From Acidobacteria bacterium Mor1 (GTDB lineage: Bacteria > Acidobacteriota > Polarisedimenticolia > Polarisedimenticolales > Polarisedimenticolaceae), in contig CP011806.1 of assembly GCA_001664505.1 (NCBI GenBank), positions 4,591,835 to 4,643,577 on the forward strand: 51,743 nt of DNA, in the 5' to 3' direction. The translations under genes and the position numbers were made by a program. Under the pieces are notes generated by a model. The model was not told the origin of the DNA and ran no database searches. It saw only the letters and a program-made list of their open reading frames with translations. Of the stretch, positions 6,867 through 16,106 are shown piece by piece. The stretch's first letter is position 1, and each line of letters starts with the position of its first letter.

Positions 6867-9494
6867 ATGGCCGACTCAAAGGACAAACGCGGGCCAGAAG
6901 ACCCGACGCTCCCGGGCGATCAGATGCCGACTCAGGATCTGCAAACGCGTACCCGAGAGCTCACCGGCTCATTGCCGGAGATTGCTGCGCCGCCAGAACG
7001 AATCGGCCACTTCCGCATTCTGGGGGTCCTCGGCCAAGGAGGCATGGGCGTCGTCTACCGGGCTGAGCAGGACGACCCTCAGCGCCAGGTCGCTTTGAAG
7101 ATGATCCGCGGGGCGGGGCTCGAGCAGCGCCAGATTGCGATGTTCCGACGCGAGATCGAAGTGTTGGCTCGGCTGGAGCATCCCAACATCGCTTCGATTT
7201 TCGAAGCAGGGGTCTCCGAGGATGGCCAGCACTTCTACTCGATGGAGCTTGTTCAGGGTGAGCCGCTCGACGATTTTCTCTCCAAGCGCTCCTCAACCCT
7301 CAATCGCGAAGAGATCGAGTTCCGAATCGAACTCTTTCGCAGAGTCTGTGACGCCGTTCACTTCGCACATCAACGTGGTGTCATCCATCGAGATCTCAAG
7401 CCGTCCAATATCCTGGTGTCGGAGACCGTGTCTGCTCAGGGCGTGCCTGATGTGAAAGTGCTCGACTTCGGCCTCGCGCGCATCACGGACGATGACATCG
7501 GCGCCACGATGATGACCGAGGTCGGAGTCGTGAAGGGAACGCTACCCTACATGAGCCCGGAGCAAGCCTCCGGTGATCCGAGCCGGATCGATACTCGCAG
7601 CGACGTCTATGCGCTCGGTGTTGTTCTGTACGAGATCCTGAGCGGTGTTCGTCCTGTTCAGTTCGGTAGCCGCTCTTTGGTCGAAGCCGTGCGGGTCATC
7701 TGCGAAGATGTCCCAAAGCGCCTTGGTCAGGTTTGGCCAGGACCTGGAAAGCCTGCCAGAGACCTCGAGACAATTGTCCACAAAGCTCTGGAGAAGAATC
7801 CGGATCGCCGCTACAGCGGCGCCGACGGATTGTCTCAGGATCTCTTGCGATTTCGTCTATCGCAGCCGATTACGGCCGTTCCCCCGAGCAGCGCCTACCT
7901 CCTGCGAAAGTTCGCACAGCGCAACCGAGTCCTGGTCGGAGGTGTCGTGGCCACGGTTGCTGCCTTGGCAGTCGGTGTCGCAGTGGCCACGTCCCTTGCG
8001 TACAAAGAAGCAGCTCAGCGTCGGCTTGCAGAGGCCGCCCGAGACGACCTCGAGGCCGTCGTCGGTTTTCAGTCCCAAATTCTCTCTCGAGTCGATCCGG
8101 AGCGAACCGGATCGCGCTTGATCGCGGCGATGAGGAACCAGCTCATAGACAGGGGATCCAGGGAGGGTCGACCTGAGGAGGAGATCGACTCGGCCGTTCA
8201 AGACCTGGAGCGCCTGTCCGCGGGAATGAACACGACGGACCTTGCTCGAAACGTGCTTCACGAGAACGTCCTGGAGCCGGCTGCTCGGGCCATGCAGTCG
8301 GAGTTCGCGGATCGGCCTCTGATCGAGGCGAGGCTGCGCCACACGATCGGAGATACCTACCGCGGGCTCGGACTCTACGACCGTGGCGAGGAACACTTGG
8401 GACGGTCCGTGGACATACGCCGTAACGAGCTTGGGCGCGAGCACCGCCAGACCCTGGTGGCGAAGGCAGCGTTGGGCAACATCGCCTTCGAACAACGCGA
8501 CTACGATGCGGCGGAGAAAATCTATCGCGAGGTGCTTGCCGACGGGGAGGAGCTACCGCAGCGCGATCCGTTTCTGCTCAAGGTTTCATCAGACCTTGCG
8601 GGCACACTGTGGAGCCGCGATCGTTCGGAGGAGGGTGCGACTCTTCTGTTGAAAACGCTGGAGGTACAAGAGTCTCTTCTCGGGCCAGGCCACGTGGACA
8701 CGTTGCGATCGAAGGACACTCTTGCGGTCGTCCGTTGGGGCCAACGGCAAACCGCTGAGAGTGAAGCGTTGTGGCGCGAGGTCCTGGACGGGCGCCGGGC
8801 GGCCCTGGGAGATCAACACGTAGAGACGCTTTCGGTCATGGGGCGTTTGGCCGGGGCCCTCTGGACGTCGGGGGAACTCGAGCCGGCGGCAGCGCTTTAT
8901 CGAGAGGCGCTGGACACACAAAGGATGGTCCTTGGCGACGGTCATCCCCGAGCGCTACGGACGGTCAGCAACCTCGCGGCCGTCTACGTTGCCCTGGGCA
9001 ACTACGACGAAGCCATCAGGCTGCACCGAGGCGTACTGGAGCTCCGTCGGCGGACGATGGGGCCGTCGCATACCAAAACTCTGAATTCCATGAACAATCT
9101 GGCTGTGGCACTCACCTCCGCCGGGCAAACCGATGAGGCCCAGGATCTCCTGAGCGAACTACTCGCCCTCGACGAGCAGTCCCAGCCCGGTAGCGCCGAG
9201 CACGCTCTCCATCTCCACACCCTCGCTGAACTGCATCTGTCCAACGACGAGCTCACCGAAGCCGGCCGCCGCCTCCGCGAGGCCCTGGAGATCTACGAGC
9301 GCTACTCCGATCGCAACCGCGGCCTGGCCTACTATCAGCTCGCCACCGTCGAAGCTCGCACCGGCCGGGCCGACGAGGCCATCACCCACCTCGCCCGCGC
9401 CAGCGAACTCGGGCATCGCTGGACCGCCGGCGACGAGGCGTTGGCGTCTCTGGCAGACCACCCGGAGTTCGCCGCCCTGGCGGAGCCTCGCTAG
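6867..9494 (+). CDS. Membrane-anchored Ser/Thr protein kinase with C-terminal TPR domain
   Basis: From ATG 6867 (875 residues) the order is as follows. A disordered N-terminus runs to about residue 45. A Hanks-type kinase domain follows, with glycine loop GQGGMGVVY near 56-64, VALK lysine near 78, HRDLKPSN near 174-181 and DFG near 200-202. An activation segment containing GTLPYMSPEQ is next. One transmembrane helix spans about 355-377. The extracytoplasmic part of about 500 residues contains tetratricopeptide repeats of the kinesin-light-chain type (repeated ALYREALDTQRMVLGDGHP-like units). The kinase side is cytoplasmic and the TPR side is probably a sensor or scaffold. All catalytic residues are present. 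An upstream in-frame ATG at 6774 gives an unlikely basic extension. Confidence 0.9.
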   Translation: MADSKDKRGPEDPTLPGDQMPTQDLQTRTRELTGSLPEIAAPPERIGHFRILGVLGQGGMGVVYRAEQDDPQRQVALKMIRGAGLEQRQIAMFRREIEVLARLEHPNIASIFEAGVSEDGQHFYSMELVQGEPLDDFLSKRSSTLNREEIEFRIELFRRVCDAVHFAHQRGVIHRDLKPSNILVSETVSAQGVPDVKVLDFGLARITDDDIGATMMTEVGVVKGTLPYMSPEQASGDPSRIDTRSDVYALGVVLYEILSGVRPVQFGSRSLVEAVRVICEDVPKRLGQVWPGPGKPARDLETIVHKALEKNPDRRYSGADGLSQDLLRFRLSQPITAVPPSSAYLLRKFAQRNRVLVGGVVATVAALAVGVAVATSLAYKEAAQRRLAEAARDDLEAVVGFQSQILSRVDPERTGSRLIAAMRNQLIDRGSREGRPEEEIDSAVQDLERLSAGMNTTDLARNVLHENVLEPAARAMQSEFADRPLIEARLRHTIGDTYRGLGLYDRGEEHLGRSVDIRRNELGREHRQTLVAKAALGNIAFEQRDYDAAEKIYREVLADGEELPQRDPFLLKVSSDLAGTLWSRDRSEEGATLLLKTLEVQESLLGPGHVDTLRSKDTLAVVRWGQRQTAESEALWREVLDGRRAALGDQHVETLSVMGRLAGALWTSGELEPAAALYREALDTQRMVLGDGHPRALRTVSNLAAVYVALGNYDEAIRLHRGVLELRRRTMGPSHTKTLNSMNNLAVALTSAGQTDEAQDLLSELLALDEQSQPGSAEHALHLHTLAELHLSNDELTEAGRRLREALEIYERYSDRNRGLAYYQLATVEARTGRADEAITHLARASELGHRWTAGDEALASLADHPEFAALAEPR

Positions 9495-9531
9495 AATCGA
9501 CCCTTCAGGTTCGATCTCACCGGGAGCGCTG

Positions 9532-10548
9532 ATGCATCGCGACAGCACCGACCGCCGCAAGTTCCTGCAGGCCCTGGCGGCTGCCGGTTTCGTCGTGGCC
9601 GCACCGGACTGGCTCTCGCCGGCCGCCGCCCCGACCAAGGAGGGTTCCACCGTGCGCGATATCCAACGGATCAAGGCCGCAAAGCCGACGATGGAGGGGG
9701 CGGGGGTTCACCTGCACCGGGCCTTCGGGTTTGGTGAGACCGAGCCCTTCGACCCGTTCCTCCTGTTCGACGATTTCCGCAACGACGATCCGTCCCGCTT
9801 CGAGGCGGGCTTCCCCTGGCACCCTCATCGGGGTATCGAGACCATCACCTACGTGTTGGCGGGTACCGTGGATCACGCCGACAGCCTGGGGAACTCGGGC
9901 TCCCTCGGTCCCGGGTCGGTGCAGTGGATGACCGCCGGCCGGGGCATCCTGCACCAGGAGATGCCCAAGGGGGATGCCCAGGGCCGCATGCACGGCTTCC
10001 AACTCTGGGCCAACCTGCCCTCGTCGTTGAAGATGACGGCGCCTCGCTACCAGGACATCGAGGGCAAGGACATTCCCACGGTCACCGAAGACGACGGCAC
10101 CTCGGTGCGGATCGTGATCGGCGACTTCTGGGGCAAGAAGGGGCCGGTGGAAGGCATCGCCGCTAACCCCCGCTATCTCGACGTCGCCCTGCCGCCCAAC
10201 ACGGTGCGCACGCTGCCGGTGGAGACCAAGAACCACGCGTTTGCTTATGTCTTCGCCGGCTCGGTCCGCTTCCGCGGAGCGTCGGAACCCCGGGACGTCC
10301 GGGTCGAGGACCCCAACGATCACGGCAAGATCCTCAGCGAGTACGCCGGCAACCGGTCGCTGGTGCTGTTCGACACGGGCAACGAGATCCGGGTCGAGTC
10401 CGGCGACGAAGGGGGCCGCTTCCTGCTGGTTTCCGGCGAGCCGCTCAAGGAGCCGGTCGCCTGGCGCGGGCCAATCGTGATGAATACCCAGGAAGAGTTG
10501 CGTCAGGCCTGGAGCGAGCTGCGCGACGGAACCTTCATCAAGCCGTGA
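9532..10548 (+). CDS. Pirin-family protein with a Tat-type signal sequence
   Basis: This is a bicupin of the pirin family (338 residues). The pirin core is clear: FDPFLLFDDFRNDDP, then FPWHPHRGIETITYVLAG carrying the metal-binding His and Glu residues, then GSVQWMTAGRGILHQEMP. The N-terminus reads DRRKFLQALAAAGFVVAAP, a twin-arginine-like motif followed by a hydrophobic stretch and a short Ala/Pro-rich region. Export of the folded metal-bound protein is therefore plausible, which is unusual because most pirins are cytoplasmic. Some pirins are quercetinases. The start ATG has GGGAG six bases upstream. The gene lies 37 bp after the kinase. Confidence 0.85.
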   Translation: MHRDSTDRRKFLQALAAAGFVVAAPDWLSPAAAPTKEGSTVRDIQRIKAAKPTMEGAGVHLHRAFGFGETEPFDPFLLFDDFRNDDPSRFEAGFPWHPHRGIETITYVLAGTVDHADSLGNSGSLGPGSVQWMTAGRGILHQEMPKGDAQGRMHGFQLWANLPSSLKMTAPRYQDIEGKDIPTVTEDDGTSVRIVIGDFWGKKGPVEGIAANPRYLDVALPPNTVRTLPVETKNHAFAYVFAGSVRFRGASEPRDVRVEDPNDHGKILSEYAGNRSLVLFDTGNEIRVESGDEGGRFLLVSGEPLKEPVAWRGPIVMNTQEELRQAWSELRDGTFIKP

Positions 10549-10582
10549 CGAACTCGGCTGTGAAGGCGCGGGAGGCAGCCCG

Positions 10583-11824
10583 GTGACCACCCGAGGCCGG
10601 GTACTCCACGTACTTTCCCAGCGACCGTCGCTGACCGGGAGCGGCATCACCCTCGACGCCACGGTGCGTCACGCCGACCATGCCGGCTGGGAGCAGGCGG
10701 TGATCTGCGGAGTCCCTGCGTCGGACCCGAACCCCGAGGTCGGCGGCCTCCCGGCGGAGCACATCCACCCGCTGCTGTTTGAAGTGGAGACGTTGCCCGC
10801 CGGCCCTGACGGTGAGCGGCCCAGGGGCGTCGAGCGCCCGCTCCCGGGCATGAGCGACGTGATGCCCTACCGCAGCACGGTCTGGTCGACGATGACCGAC
10901 GAGCACCTCGCTCGCTACCGGAATGCGTGGCGCGAGCATGTCGGTCAGGTGATTGCCGCGTTCAAACCCGATCTGATCCACGCCCATCACGTCTGGATCC
11001 TCGGCGCCATGCTCAAGGATCTGGCGCCCGATATCCCGGTGTTCACCCAGAGCCACTCCACCGGTCTACGCCAGATGGAACTCTGCCCGCATCTCGCCGA
11101 GGAGGTGCGCGGGGGAGTCTCCCGCAACGACGGCTTCTTCGCGCTCCATCGGGGCCAGGCCGACGACCTGCGCCGAGCCCTCGGCGTCGCCGAAGAGCGG
11201 ATCCACGTGATCGGGGCCGGCTACCGGGAGGACCTGTTTTCTTCCGATGACGAGACGCCCCGGCAAGCCGGCCGCCTGATCTACGTCGGCAAGTATTCCG
11301 CGGCCAAGGGGCTCCCCTGGCTGCTCGATGCCTTCGAGCGGCTGCGGGAGCGCCAGCCCGAACTGGAACTCCGCATCGCCGGAAGCGGCAGCGGCGACGA
11401 GGCGGTGAGTCTCCGGGCGCGCATGGAGGCAATGTCCGGGGTCACTCTCCTGGGCCAGATCGATCAGGCGACCCTCGCCGATGAACTGCGCCGAGCGTCG
11501 ACGATGGTGCTGCCTTCATTCTATGAGGGTTTGCCGCTGGTGTTGGTCGAGGCCCTTGCCTGCGGCTGCCGGGTGGTGGCCACCCGGCTGCCAGGCGTAC
11601 TCGACCCGCTGGCGGCGCAGCTCGGCGACGGGATGGAGCTGGTGGACCTTCCGAGGCTCCAGGGCCCCGATGTCCCGGTCGCCGAGGACCTACCGCGATT
11701 CGTCGAGGAGCTGGCGGCCGGCATCGCAGCCTCGCTGGCTGCGCCAGCCGTGAGCGTCGACCCGACACCCTTCACCTGGCGTGCGGTGTTTCGCCGCATC
11801 GAATCGGTCTGGCTCCAGGCCTGA
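10583..11824 (+). CDS. Family 4-type glycosyltransferase
   Basis: This GT-B fold glycosyltransferase has 413 residues and a GTG start at 10583 with GGAGG upstream. The N-terminal acceptor domain includes LHVLSQRPSLTGSGITLDA and DLIHAHHVWI. The C-terminal nucleotide-sugar domain includes LIYVGKYSAAKGLPWLLDAF, LLGQIDQATLADELRRAS and the signature LPSFYEGLPLVLVEALACGC, with the EGLPLVLVE element that binds the donor. The donor and acceptor cannot be told from sequence. It follows the pirin gene by 34 bp and is not part of the large polysaccharide locus. Confidence 0.88.
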   Translation: MTTRGRVLHVLSQRPSLTGSGITLDATVRHADHAGWEQAVICGVPASDPNPEVGGLPAEHIHPLLFEVETLPAGPDGERPRGVERPLPGMSDVMPYRSTVWSTMTDEHLARYRNAWREHVGQVIAAFKPDLIHAHHVWILGAMLKDLAPDIPVFTQSHSTGLRQMELCPHLAEEVRGGVSRNDGFFALHRGQADDLRRALGVAEERIHVIGAGYREDLFSSDDETPRQAGRLIYVGKYSAAKGLPWLLDAFERLRERQPELELRIAGSGSGDEAVSLRARMEAMSGVTLLGQIDQATLADELRRASTMVLPSFYEGLPLVLVEALACGCRVVATRLPGVLDPLAAQLGDGMELVDLPRLQGPDVPVAEDLPRFVEELAAGIAASLAAPAVSVDPTPFTWRAVFRRIESVWLQA

Positions 11825-11886
11825 CCGGATTCCGGCCCGGCCGGGTCATGACTGGCCGGCTTCAGGCGACCGCCTCCCTCTCCGAG

Positions 11887-11919
11887 GAAAAAAAGTGGGC
11901 CGGCGCGCACCGCCGGCCC
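11887..11919 (-). terminator. Rho-independent terminator of the PDZ gene
   Basis: A perfect 9-bp stem (GGGCCGGCG at 11897-11905 with CGCCGGCCC at 11911-11919) with a 5-base loop is followed on the minus strand by a run of seven U (A7 at 11888-11894). It lies about 60 bp after the PDZ gene stop. Confidence 0.9.
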
Positions 11920-11981
11920 AGAGAGGAGGAAGGAAACCTTTTCGTGACCAGAATTCGTGAACCCCTGGGTCGAACCTGCCG

Positions 11982-12464
11982 CTAGTAGTTGGCGGCGATG
12001 GTGATGTGGTCCTGCACCATGTGCTTGCCGATCCAGGAGGCGAGCACGGTGTCGGGGATTTCGGCGAGGACCATCTTCATCTTCTGCTTCTGACCGCTGC
12101 GGACGATGGTGTACTGGATGTCGCTGCCGACGGAAAGCTCGGCGCGCATGGCTTTGATCTTCGGGTAGTTCTCCTGGGCCAGCTTGATCCCGTTCATGGC
12201 GACCAGCACATCCCCTTCGCGGATGCCGGCGCGGGCGGCGGGGCTGTCGGCGACCACACTCATGATCGTGACCTTGCCGTCTTCGCCGTGATCGGCCTCG
12301 ATGCCTACCCAGCCCTGGGCACGCAGCTTGGACGCCATCTTGTTCATGCAGTCCTCGGCTCCGGCGCCGCACTTGGACTTGCCGTGACCGGCTCCGGCGA
12401 CGGCCGGAACCACGAGGGCGGCCGTCAGGGCCAGGGCGATGAGAGCGATACCGGATTTCCGCAT
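11982..12464 (-). CDS. Secreted single-PDZ-domain protein
   Basis: The start chosen is ATG 12464, with GGAGGG seven bases upstream; it gives a clean signal peptide (MRKSGIALIALALTAALVVP, then AVAG). An ATG five codons earlier lacks this. The mature protein has about 135 residues. A short Cys-containing N-terminus (CGAGAEDC) precedes one PDZ domain: GWVGIEADH, then VVADSPAARAGIREGDVLVAMNGIKL, where the carboxylate-binding loop and ADSPAARAGI are typical. No protease domain is attached, so it is a stand-alone periplasmic PDZ adaptor. It is divergent from the histidine kinase gene. Confidence 0.88.
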   Translation of the reverse strand: MRKSGIALIALALTAALVVPAVAGAGHGKSKCGAGAEDCMNKMASKLRAQGWVGIEADHGEDGKVTIMSVVADSPAARAGIREGDVLVAMNGIKLAQENYPKIKAMRAELSVGSDIQYTIVRSGQKQKMKMVLAEIPDTVLASWIGKHMVQDHITIAANY

Positions 12465-12527
12465 GGTCGAACCCTCCATGAGTGCGGATCCACGGACTGC
12501 GGAACCGCCTGCCTTATGCGTGCCCTT

Positions 12528-12600
12528 ACCGTACGGTCGCCCCCCGTAAATGTCCTAAAGCGGGCGTAAAACGATGTGGGAGATGTCTCCGAGTTGTAAA
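12528..12600. promoter_or_regulatory. Divergent control region with phased TAAA repeats and a palindrome
   Basis: The 216-bp gap between the PDZ gene and the histidine kinase gene holds a perfect 10-bp palindrome ACCGTACGGT (12528-12537). TAAA elements lie at 12547, 12556, 12567 and 12597, three of them within GTAAA. Their spacing of 9, 11 and 30 bases keeps them roughly on one DNA face. Direct repeats of this kind are how OmpR/PhoB-family regulators bind, and such a regulator is encoded at 14439. A TATATT near 12640 may be a -10 box for the kinase gene. Confidence 0.4.
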
Positions 12601-12680
12601 TCGCTGCTCCGGCAGGGCTTTGCGGCCGGTTCGGCGTCGTATATTCTCGATGTCAGAGGGGTTCAACGGGCCTCGGGCTC

Positions 12681-14438
12681 GTGGGGCGGGTTTCGAGGTT
12701 TCGTGTGATCCGGTTATCCGAACTAGTGCCGCCAGGCGTGATCCGGCGCCGATCCCTGTGGATCGGCTTCCTTGCCGTGCTGATCCCCCTGGTCGTGTTG
12801 TTGACGCTGCAGTACCGCTGGCTGGTCGATCTCGAGCAGAAGTCCGGCCTGGCCAGCCGCGCCGCCATGGGGAACTTCCTCGACGGCGTGGCCAACAAGA
12901 TCGAATACACCTACCGCAGCGAGGGGGAGCGGGTGCTGAACGTGCCTCCGTCCCTGCTCTCCGAGAACAAGTTCCAGAAGATCGCGTACCACTTCAAGAA
13001 GAAGCACTCCCGCGGACGCTCGGGAACGGTGCACAAGGCGCTGTTCGTCTACTACTTTGCGGAGGAGAAGGAGGCGCGCGGGCTCTACATCTACGATCCG
13101 CAGACCTATTCGATGGTCAAGACCTACCACGAGGAAACCGAGTCCCCTCAGGATCGCGCCCTGGTCCGGGCGGCGATCGCGGCGAGTTCCCCCTGGTGGG
13201 TCTTCCACAGCGAAGGCAGCCCCCACGAGTCCGCCGCACTGGTGGTCGACGAGCGCGACCCGCGCAACCGGGTGATCCTGAACCCGATCACCAACGACGA
13301 AGGGCTGGTGCTCGGGATCGCCGGGATGGTCGTCGACGAGGCGTTCTTCCGCAGCGCCGTGCTCGAGACCTCCTGGCTCAAGTCCGCGCCCAACTGCGAG
13401 CAGGACGGCGAGGCCGAGGATCTGGTCTTCACCGTGCGGGACAGCAACGACGAGATCGCCCTGTCCAACGGCCGGCTCGAAGAGGGAGAGGAGCACGTTC
13501 GCCGGGCGGTGCCGTTCATCTTCACCGATTGGACCCTGGGGCTGTCCGGGCTCTACTCCTCGCCGGAGCAGCTGGCCCAGACCACCTTCGCCTTCAACAT
13601 GACGCTGTCGCTGTTGCTGGCGCTGTTCCTGATCAGCGGCATCATCATCGCCCTGCGCGCCGCTTCCCGGGAGATGTACGTCTCGCGGATGAAGAGCGAC
13701 TTCGTCTCCAACGTCTCCCACGAGCTGCGCACGCCGCTGTCCTCGATCCGGGTCTTCGGCGAGTTCCTGCGGCTCGGCCGAGTGGGGCAGGATGTCAAGG
13801 TTCAGGAGTACGGCGAGTACATCGAGAGCGAGAGCCGCCGGCTGACCCAGTTGATCAACAACATCCTCGACTTCTCGAAGATCGAGTCGGGGCAGAAGCT
13901 CTACCACTTCGAGCAGGTCGACCTGGCGACCATCGTGCGGGACACGATCAAGATGTTCGAGGTGCGCCTCAAGCACAACGGATTCCAGCTCTCCTTCGAG
14001 GCCGAGGCGGATCTGCCGTCGCTACCGGTCGATTCGGCGGCCATCGGCCAGGCCTTCAACAACCTGATCGACAACGCCGTCAAGTACTCGGGGGACTCCC
14101 GGGAGATCCGGGTGCGCCTGGCCCGGGAGGGTTCCCACGCGGTGCTCTCGGTGCAGGATTTCGGCATCGGCATCCGCGAGAGCGAGCAGGACAAGATCTT
14201 TGACCGGTTCCACCGGGTCAGCACCGGGCTGGTCCATGACGTCAAGGGCAGCGGACTGGGGCTGTCGATCGTCAATCACGTGGTCAAGGCCCACCAGGGT
14301 GAGGTCACGGTGGAGAGCGAACCGGGGCGGGGGAGCACCTTCTCCCTACGCCTGCCGCTGGCCCGGGAAGCGGCCGTGGAACGGGAACAACCCGAAGCCG
14401 GCGGTCAGCCGGCCATCGCCAGAGCAGGGAGCGACTAG
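12681..14438 (+). CDS. Membrane sensor histidine kinase
   Basis: This frame encodes 585 residues from GTG 12681; the exact start is uncertain. A transmembrane helix (about 25-45) leads to a ~260-residue extracytoplasmic sensor region, then a second helix (about 305-327). The kinase core has the H-box [15 protein letters not shown] with His 347, the N-box [11 protein letters not shown] (about 460-470), DFGIGI, and the G2 box GSGLGLSI. I see no obvious HAMP domain; the linker from the second helix to the H-box is only ~20 residues. The product phosphorylates the regulator encoded next, whose ATG directly follows this TAG. The sensor region does not match a family I recognise. Confidence 0.92.
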   Translation: MGRVSRFRVIRLSELVPPGVIRRRSLWIGFLAVLIPLVVLLTLQYRWLVDLEQKSGLASRAAMGNFLDGVANKIEYTYRSEGERVLNVPPSLLSENKFQKIAYHFKKKHSRGRSGTVHKALFVYYFAEEKEARGLYIYDPQTYSMVKTYHEETESPQDRALVRAAIAASSPWWVFHSEGSPHESAALVVDERDPRNRVILNPITNDEGLVLGIAGMVVDEAFFRSAVLETSWLKSAPNCEQDGEAEDLVFTVRDSNDEIALSNGRLEEGEEHVRRAVPFIFTDWTLGLSGLYSSPEQLAQTTFAFNMTLSLLLALFLISGIIIALRAASREMYVSRMKSDFVSNVSHELRTPLSSIRVFGEFLRLGRVGQDVKVQEYGEYIESESRRLTQLINNILDFSKIESGQKLYHFEQVDLATIVRDTIKMFEVRLKHNGFQLSFEAEADLPSLPVDSAAIGQAFNNLIDNAVKYSGDSREIRVRLAREGSHAVLSVQDFGIGIRESEQDKIFDRFHRVSTGLVHDVKGSGLGLSIVNHVVKAHQGEVTVESEPGRGSTFSLRLPLAREAAVEREQPEAGGQPAIARAGSD

Positions 14439-15119
14439 ATGCCCAAGGTACTGATCGTGGAAGACGACGAGGCGATGGCCGTCGCCCTGAGGGACGGTTT
14501 CGGGTACGAAGGCTACGAGGTCACGGTGGCCCGTGACGGAGCCGAGGGCATGAAGCAGGCTACCGAGAGAGCCCACGATCTGATCATCCTCGACGTGATG
14601 CTGCCCAAGGTCAGCGGCCTGGACATCCTGAAACGGGTCCGGGGAGACGGTAACGCCGTGCCGGTGATCATGCTCACCGCCCGGGGACAGGAAATAGACA
14701 AGGTGCTGGGGCTGCGTCTCGGGGCCGACGACTACGTGACCAAGCCCTTCAGCTTCATGGAGCTGATGGCCCGGGTCGAGGCGCTGCTGCGCCGGGCCGG
14801 CGGGCACAACGACCAGCTCGAGAGCTTCACCTTCGGCAATGTCGAGGTCAACTTCCGCCGCCACGAGGCCCACAAGGGAGGGGAGCCGATCGACCTCTCC
14901 CCCCGGGAGTTCAAGATCCTGCAGTACCTGGTGGAGCACCGGAACGAGGTGCTGCCCCGGGACCGGTTGCTCAACGCGGTCTGGGGCTACGAGAGCATTC
15001 CCTTCACTCGCACCGTCGACATGCACATCGCGAAGCTGCGGAAGAAGATCGAGGACACCCCGGTCGATCCCCGCTTCATCGTCACCGTCCACGGAGTCGG
15101 CTACAAGTTCGTCGGCTAG
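14439..15119 (+). CDS. OmpR/PhoB-family response regulator
   Basis: This protein (226 residues) has a receiver domain with the acidic pair EDD (8-10), phosphoacceptor Asp 52 in LDVMLPK, and the conserved Lys in DDYVTKPF. It is followed by a winged-helix DNA-binding domain: [55 protein letters not shown]. The gene begins immediately after the histidine kinase stop, so the two are a co-translated two-component pair. A likely target is the divergent region upstream of the kinase, where phased TAAA direct repeats are seen. Confidence 0.95.
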   Translation: MPKVLIVEDDEAMAVALRDGFGYEGYEVTVARDGAEGMKQATERAHDLIILDVMLPKVSGLDILKRVRGDGNAVPVIMLTARGQEIDKVLGLRLGADDYVTKPFSFMELMARVEALLRRAGGHNDQLESFTFGNVEVNFRRHEAHKGGEPIDLSPREFKILQYLVEHRNEVLPRDRLLNAVWGYESIPFTRTVDMHIAKLRKKIEDTPVDPRFIVTVHGVGYKFVG

Positions 15120-15335
15120 CCGGCCCAACGCCTCCCGTTGTTCGATGCGGCTGCACGCCGTCGCGACCTGCGTCGGGAGTGTCGCCGGCGCGAAAACAAC
15201 CTGACAGTTTGGGTCCATGATCCGGATCGGCGGCCCGCCATGGGGCCGGACCGGTGCTGTCTCTGGATCCGCGCTAGAATGCCCACGTTTCGCGCTTTGG
15301 CCTGTCGCAGGACAAGCACCCCCCGGGATCCCTAC

Positions 15336-15383
15336 TTGACAACACGGACAATTGGTACGATATTAGTTCAGTGATATTCCAAT
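15336..15383 (+). promoter_or_regulatory. Promoter and possible operator of the first HTH-receiver gene
   Basis: A perfect TTGACA (15336-15341) with a 17-bp spacer and GATATT (15359-15364) forms a sigma70-like promoter about 45 bp upstream of ATG 15409. ATTGG (15351-15355) and CCAAT (15379-15383) form an inverted repeat, with GATATT repeated at 15373-15378, in a locally AT-rich patch. A DNA-binding protein, perhaps the gene product itself, could bind here. The rest of the 289-bp gap (15120-15335) shows nothing clear. Confidence 0.55.
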
Positions 15384-15408
15384 AGTTCTAATTGTTTCAG
15401 GCGAGGCG

Positions 15409-16029
15409 ATGAAGGAAAAATCCGTATTCACGACGTTCGAGGCCGCGAAACTCTGCCATGTGTCGCCGCTCTCGATCATCAACTGGGTGAATGCCGGGCG
15501 CCTTCCTGCCTTCCGCACCCCAGGCGGACACCGCAGGATTCGTCGCGACGATCTCGTGCGCTTCATGCGTGAGAACGGGATCCCGCTCCCCGACGATCTG
15601 AAGGACGGTTCGGGACGCCCGCGAGTTCTGGTGGTCGACGACGATCCCAGCATTCGCGACGTGCTCTCCGAGCACCTGACCACCCGGGCCAAGCCCTACG
15701 ACGTGATGACCGCCGCCGACGGCTTCGAGGCCGGCCGGCTGGTCATGACCTTCCGCCCCGACGTGGTCCTGCTCGACCTCAAGATGAAGGATCTGGACGG
15801 CTTCCACGTCTGCAAGACGATCAAGGCCGATCCGGATACCGCCCGCACCGTCGTGGTGGCGATGACCGGCTACTACACCCCCGAGGTGGAGAGCCGCATC
15901 CTCGACTGTGGTGCCATTCGCTGCTTCGCCAAGCCGGTGGAGCCCTCGGCGATGTCCGCCTACATCGACAGCCTGTTCGAGCAGGGTGGCGGCAAGCGCC
16001 GCGGGAAGCGAGTCACCAGCCGAGCCTAG
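15409..16029 (+). CDS. HTH-receiver regulator (excisionase/MerR-like HTH, then REC domain)
   Basis: This protein (206 residues) has the reverse order of most response regulators. Residues 6-58 are a MerR/excisionase-type helix-turn-helix (FTTFEAAKLCHVSPLSIINW, RLPAFRTPGGHRRIRRDDL). Residues 71-190 are a receiver domain with DDD at 77-79, phosphoacceptor Asp 123 in LLDLKMKDLDG, and CFAKPVEP with the conserved Lys. It should be a phosphorylation-controlled DNA-binding protein. A paralogue with the same architecture lies at 31346-31969. No histidine kinase is adjacent, although a kinase/regulator pair ends 289 bp upstream. The ribosome site is AGGCGAGG. Confidence 0.9.
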   Translation: MKEKSVFTTFEAAKLCHVSPLSIINWVNAGRLPAFRTPGGHRRIRRDDLVRFMRENGIPLPDDLKDGSGRPRVLVVDDDPSIRDVLSEHLTTRAKPYDVMTAADGFEAGRLVMTFRPDVVLLDLKMKDLDGFHVCKTIKADPDTARTVVVAMTGYYTPEVESRILDCGAIRCFAKPVEPSAMSAYIDSLFEQGGGKRRGKRVTSRA

Positions 16030-16050
16030 CTCTTCAGCACATCGAACTAG

Positions 16051-16079
16051 AAAAGGCGCGCCGTGAGGCGCGCCTTTTT
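16051..16079. terminator. Bidirectional Rho-independent terminator
   Basis: AAAAGGCGCGCC (16051-16062), loop GTGA, and GGCGCGCCTTTT (16067-16078) form a 12-bp perfect stem with T's on both strands. It sits between convergent genes ending at 16029 (+) and 16107 (-), so it can serve both. Confidence 0.95.
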
Positions 16080-16106
16080 CGTATCACCCGGGATGTCTCG
16101 GGGCGC

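Noticed and set aside
12482-14203. A 573-codon frame in the histidine kinase region
   Set aside because: It is a shifted frame of the histidine kinase gene, whose motifs are all in the other frame.
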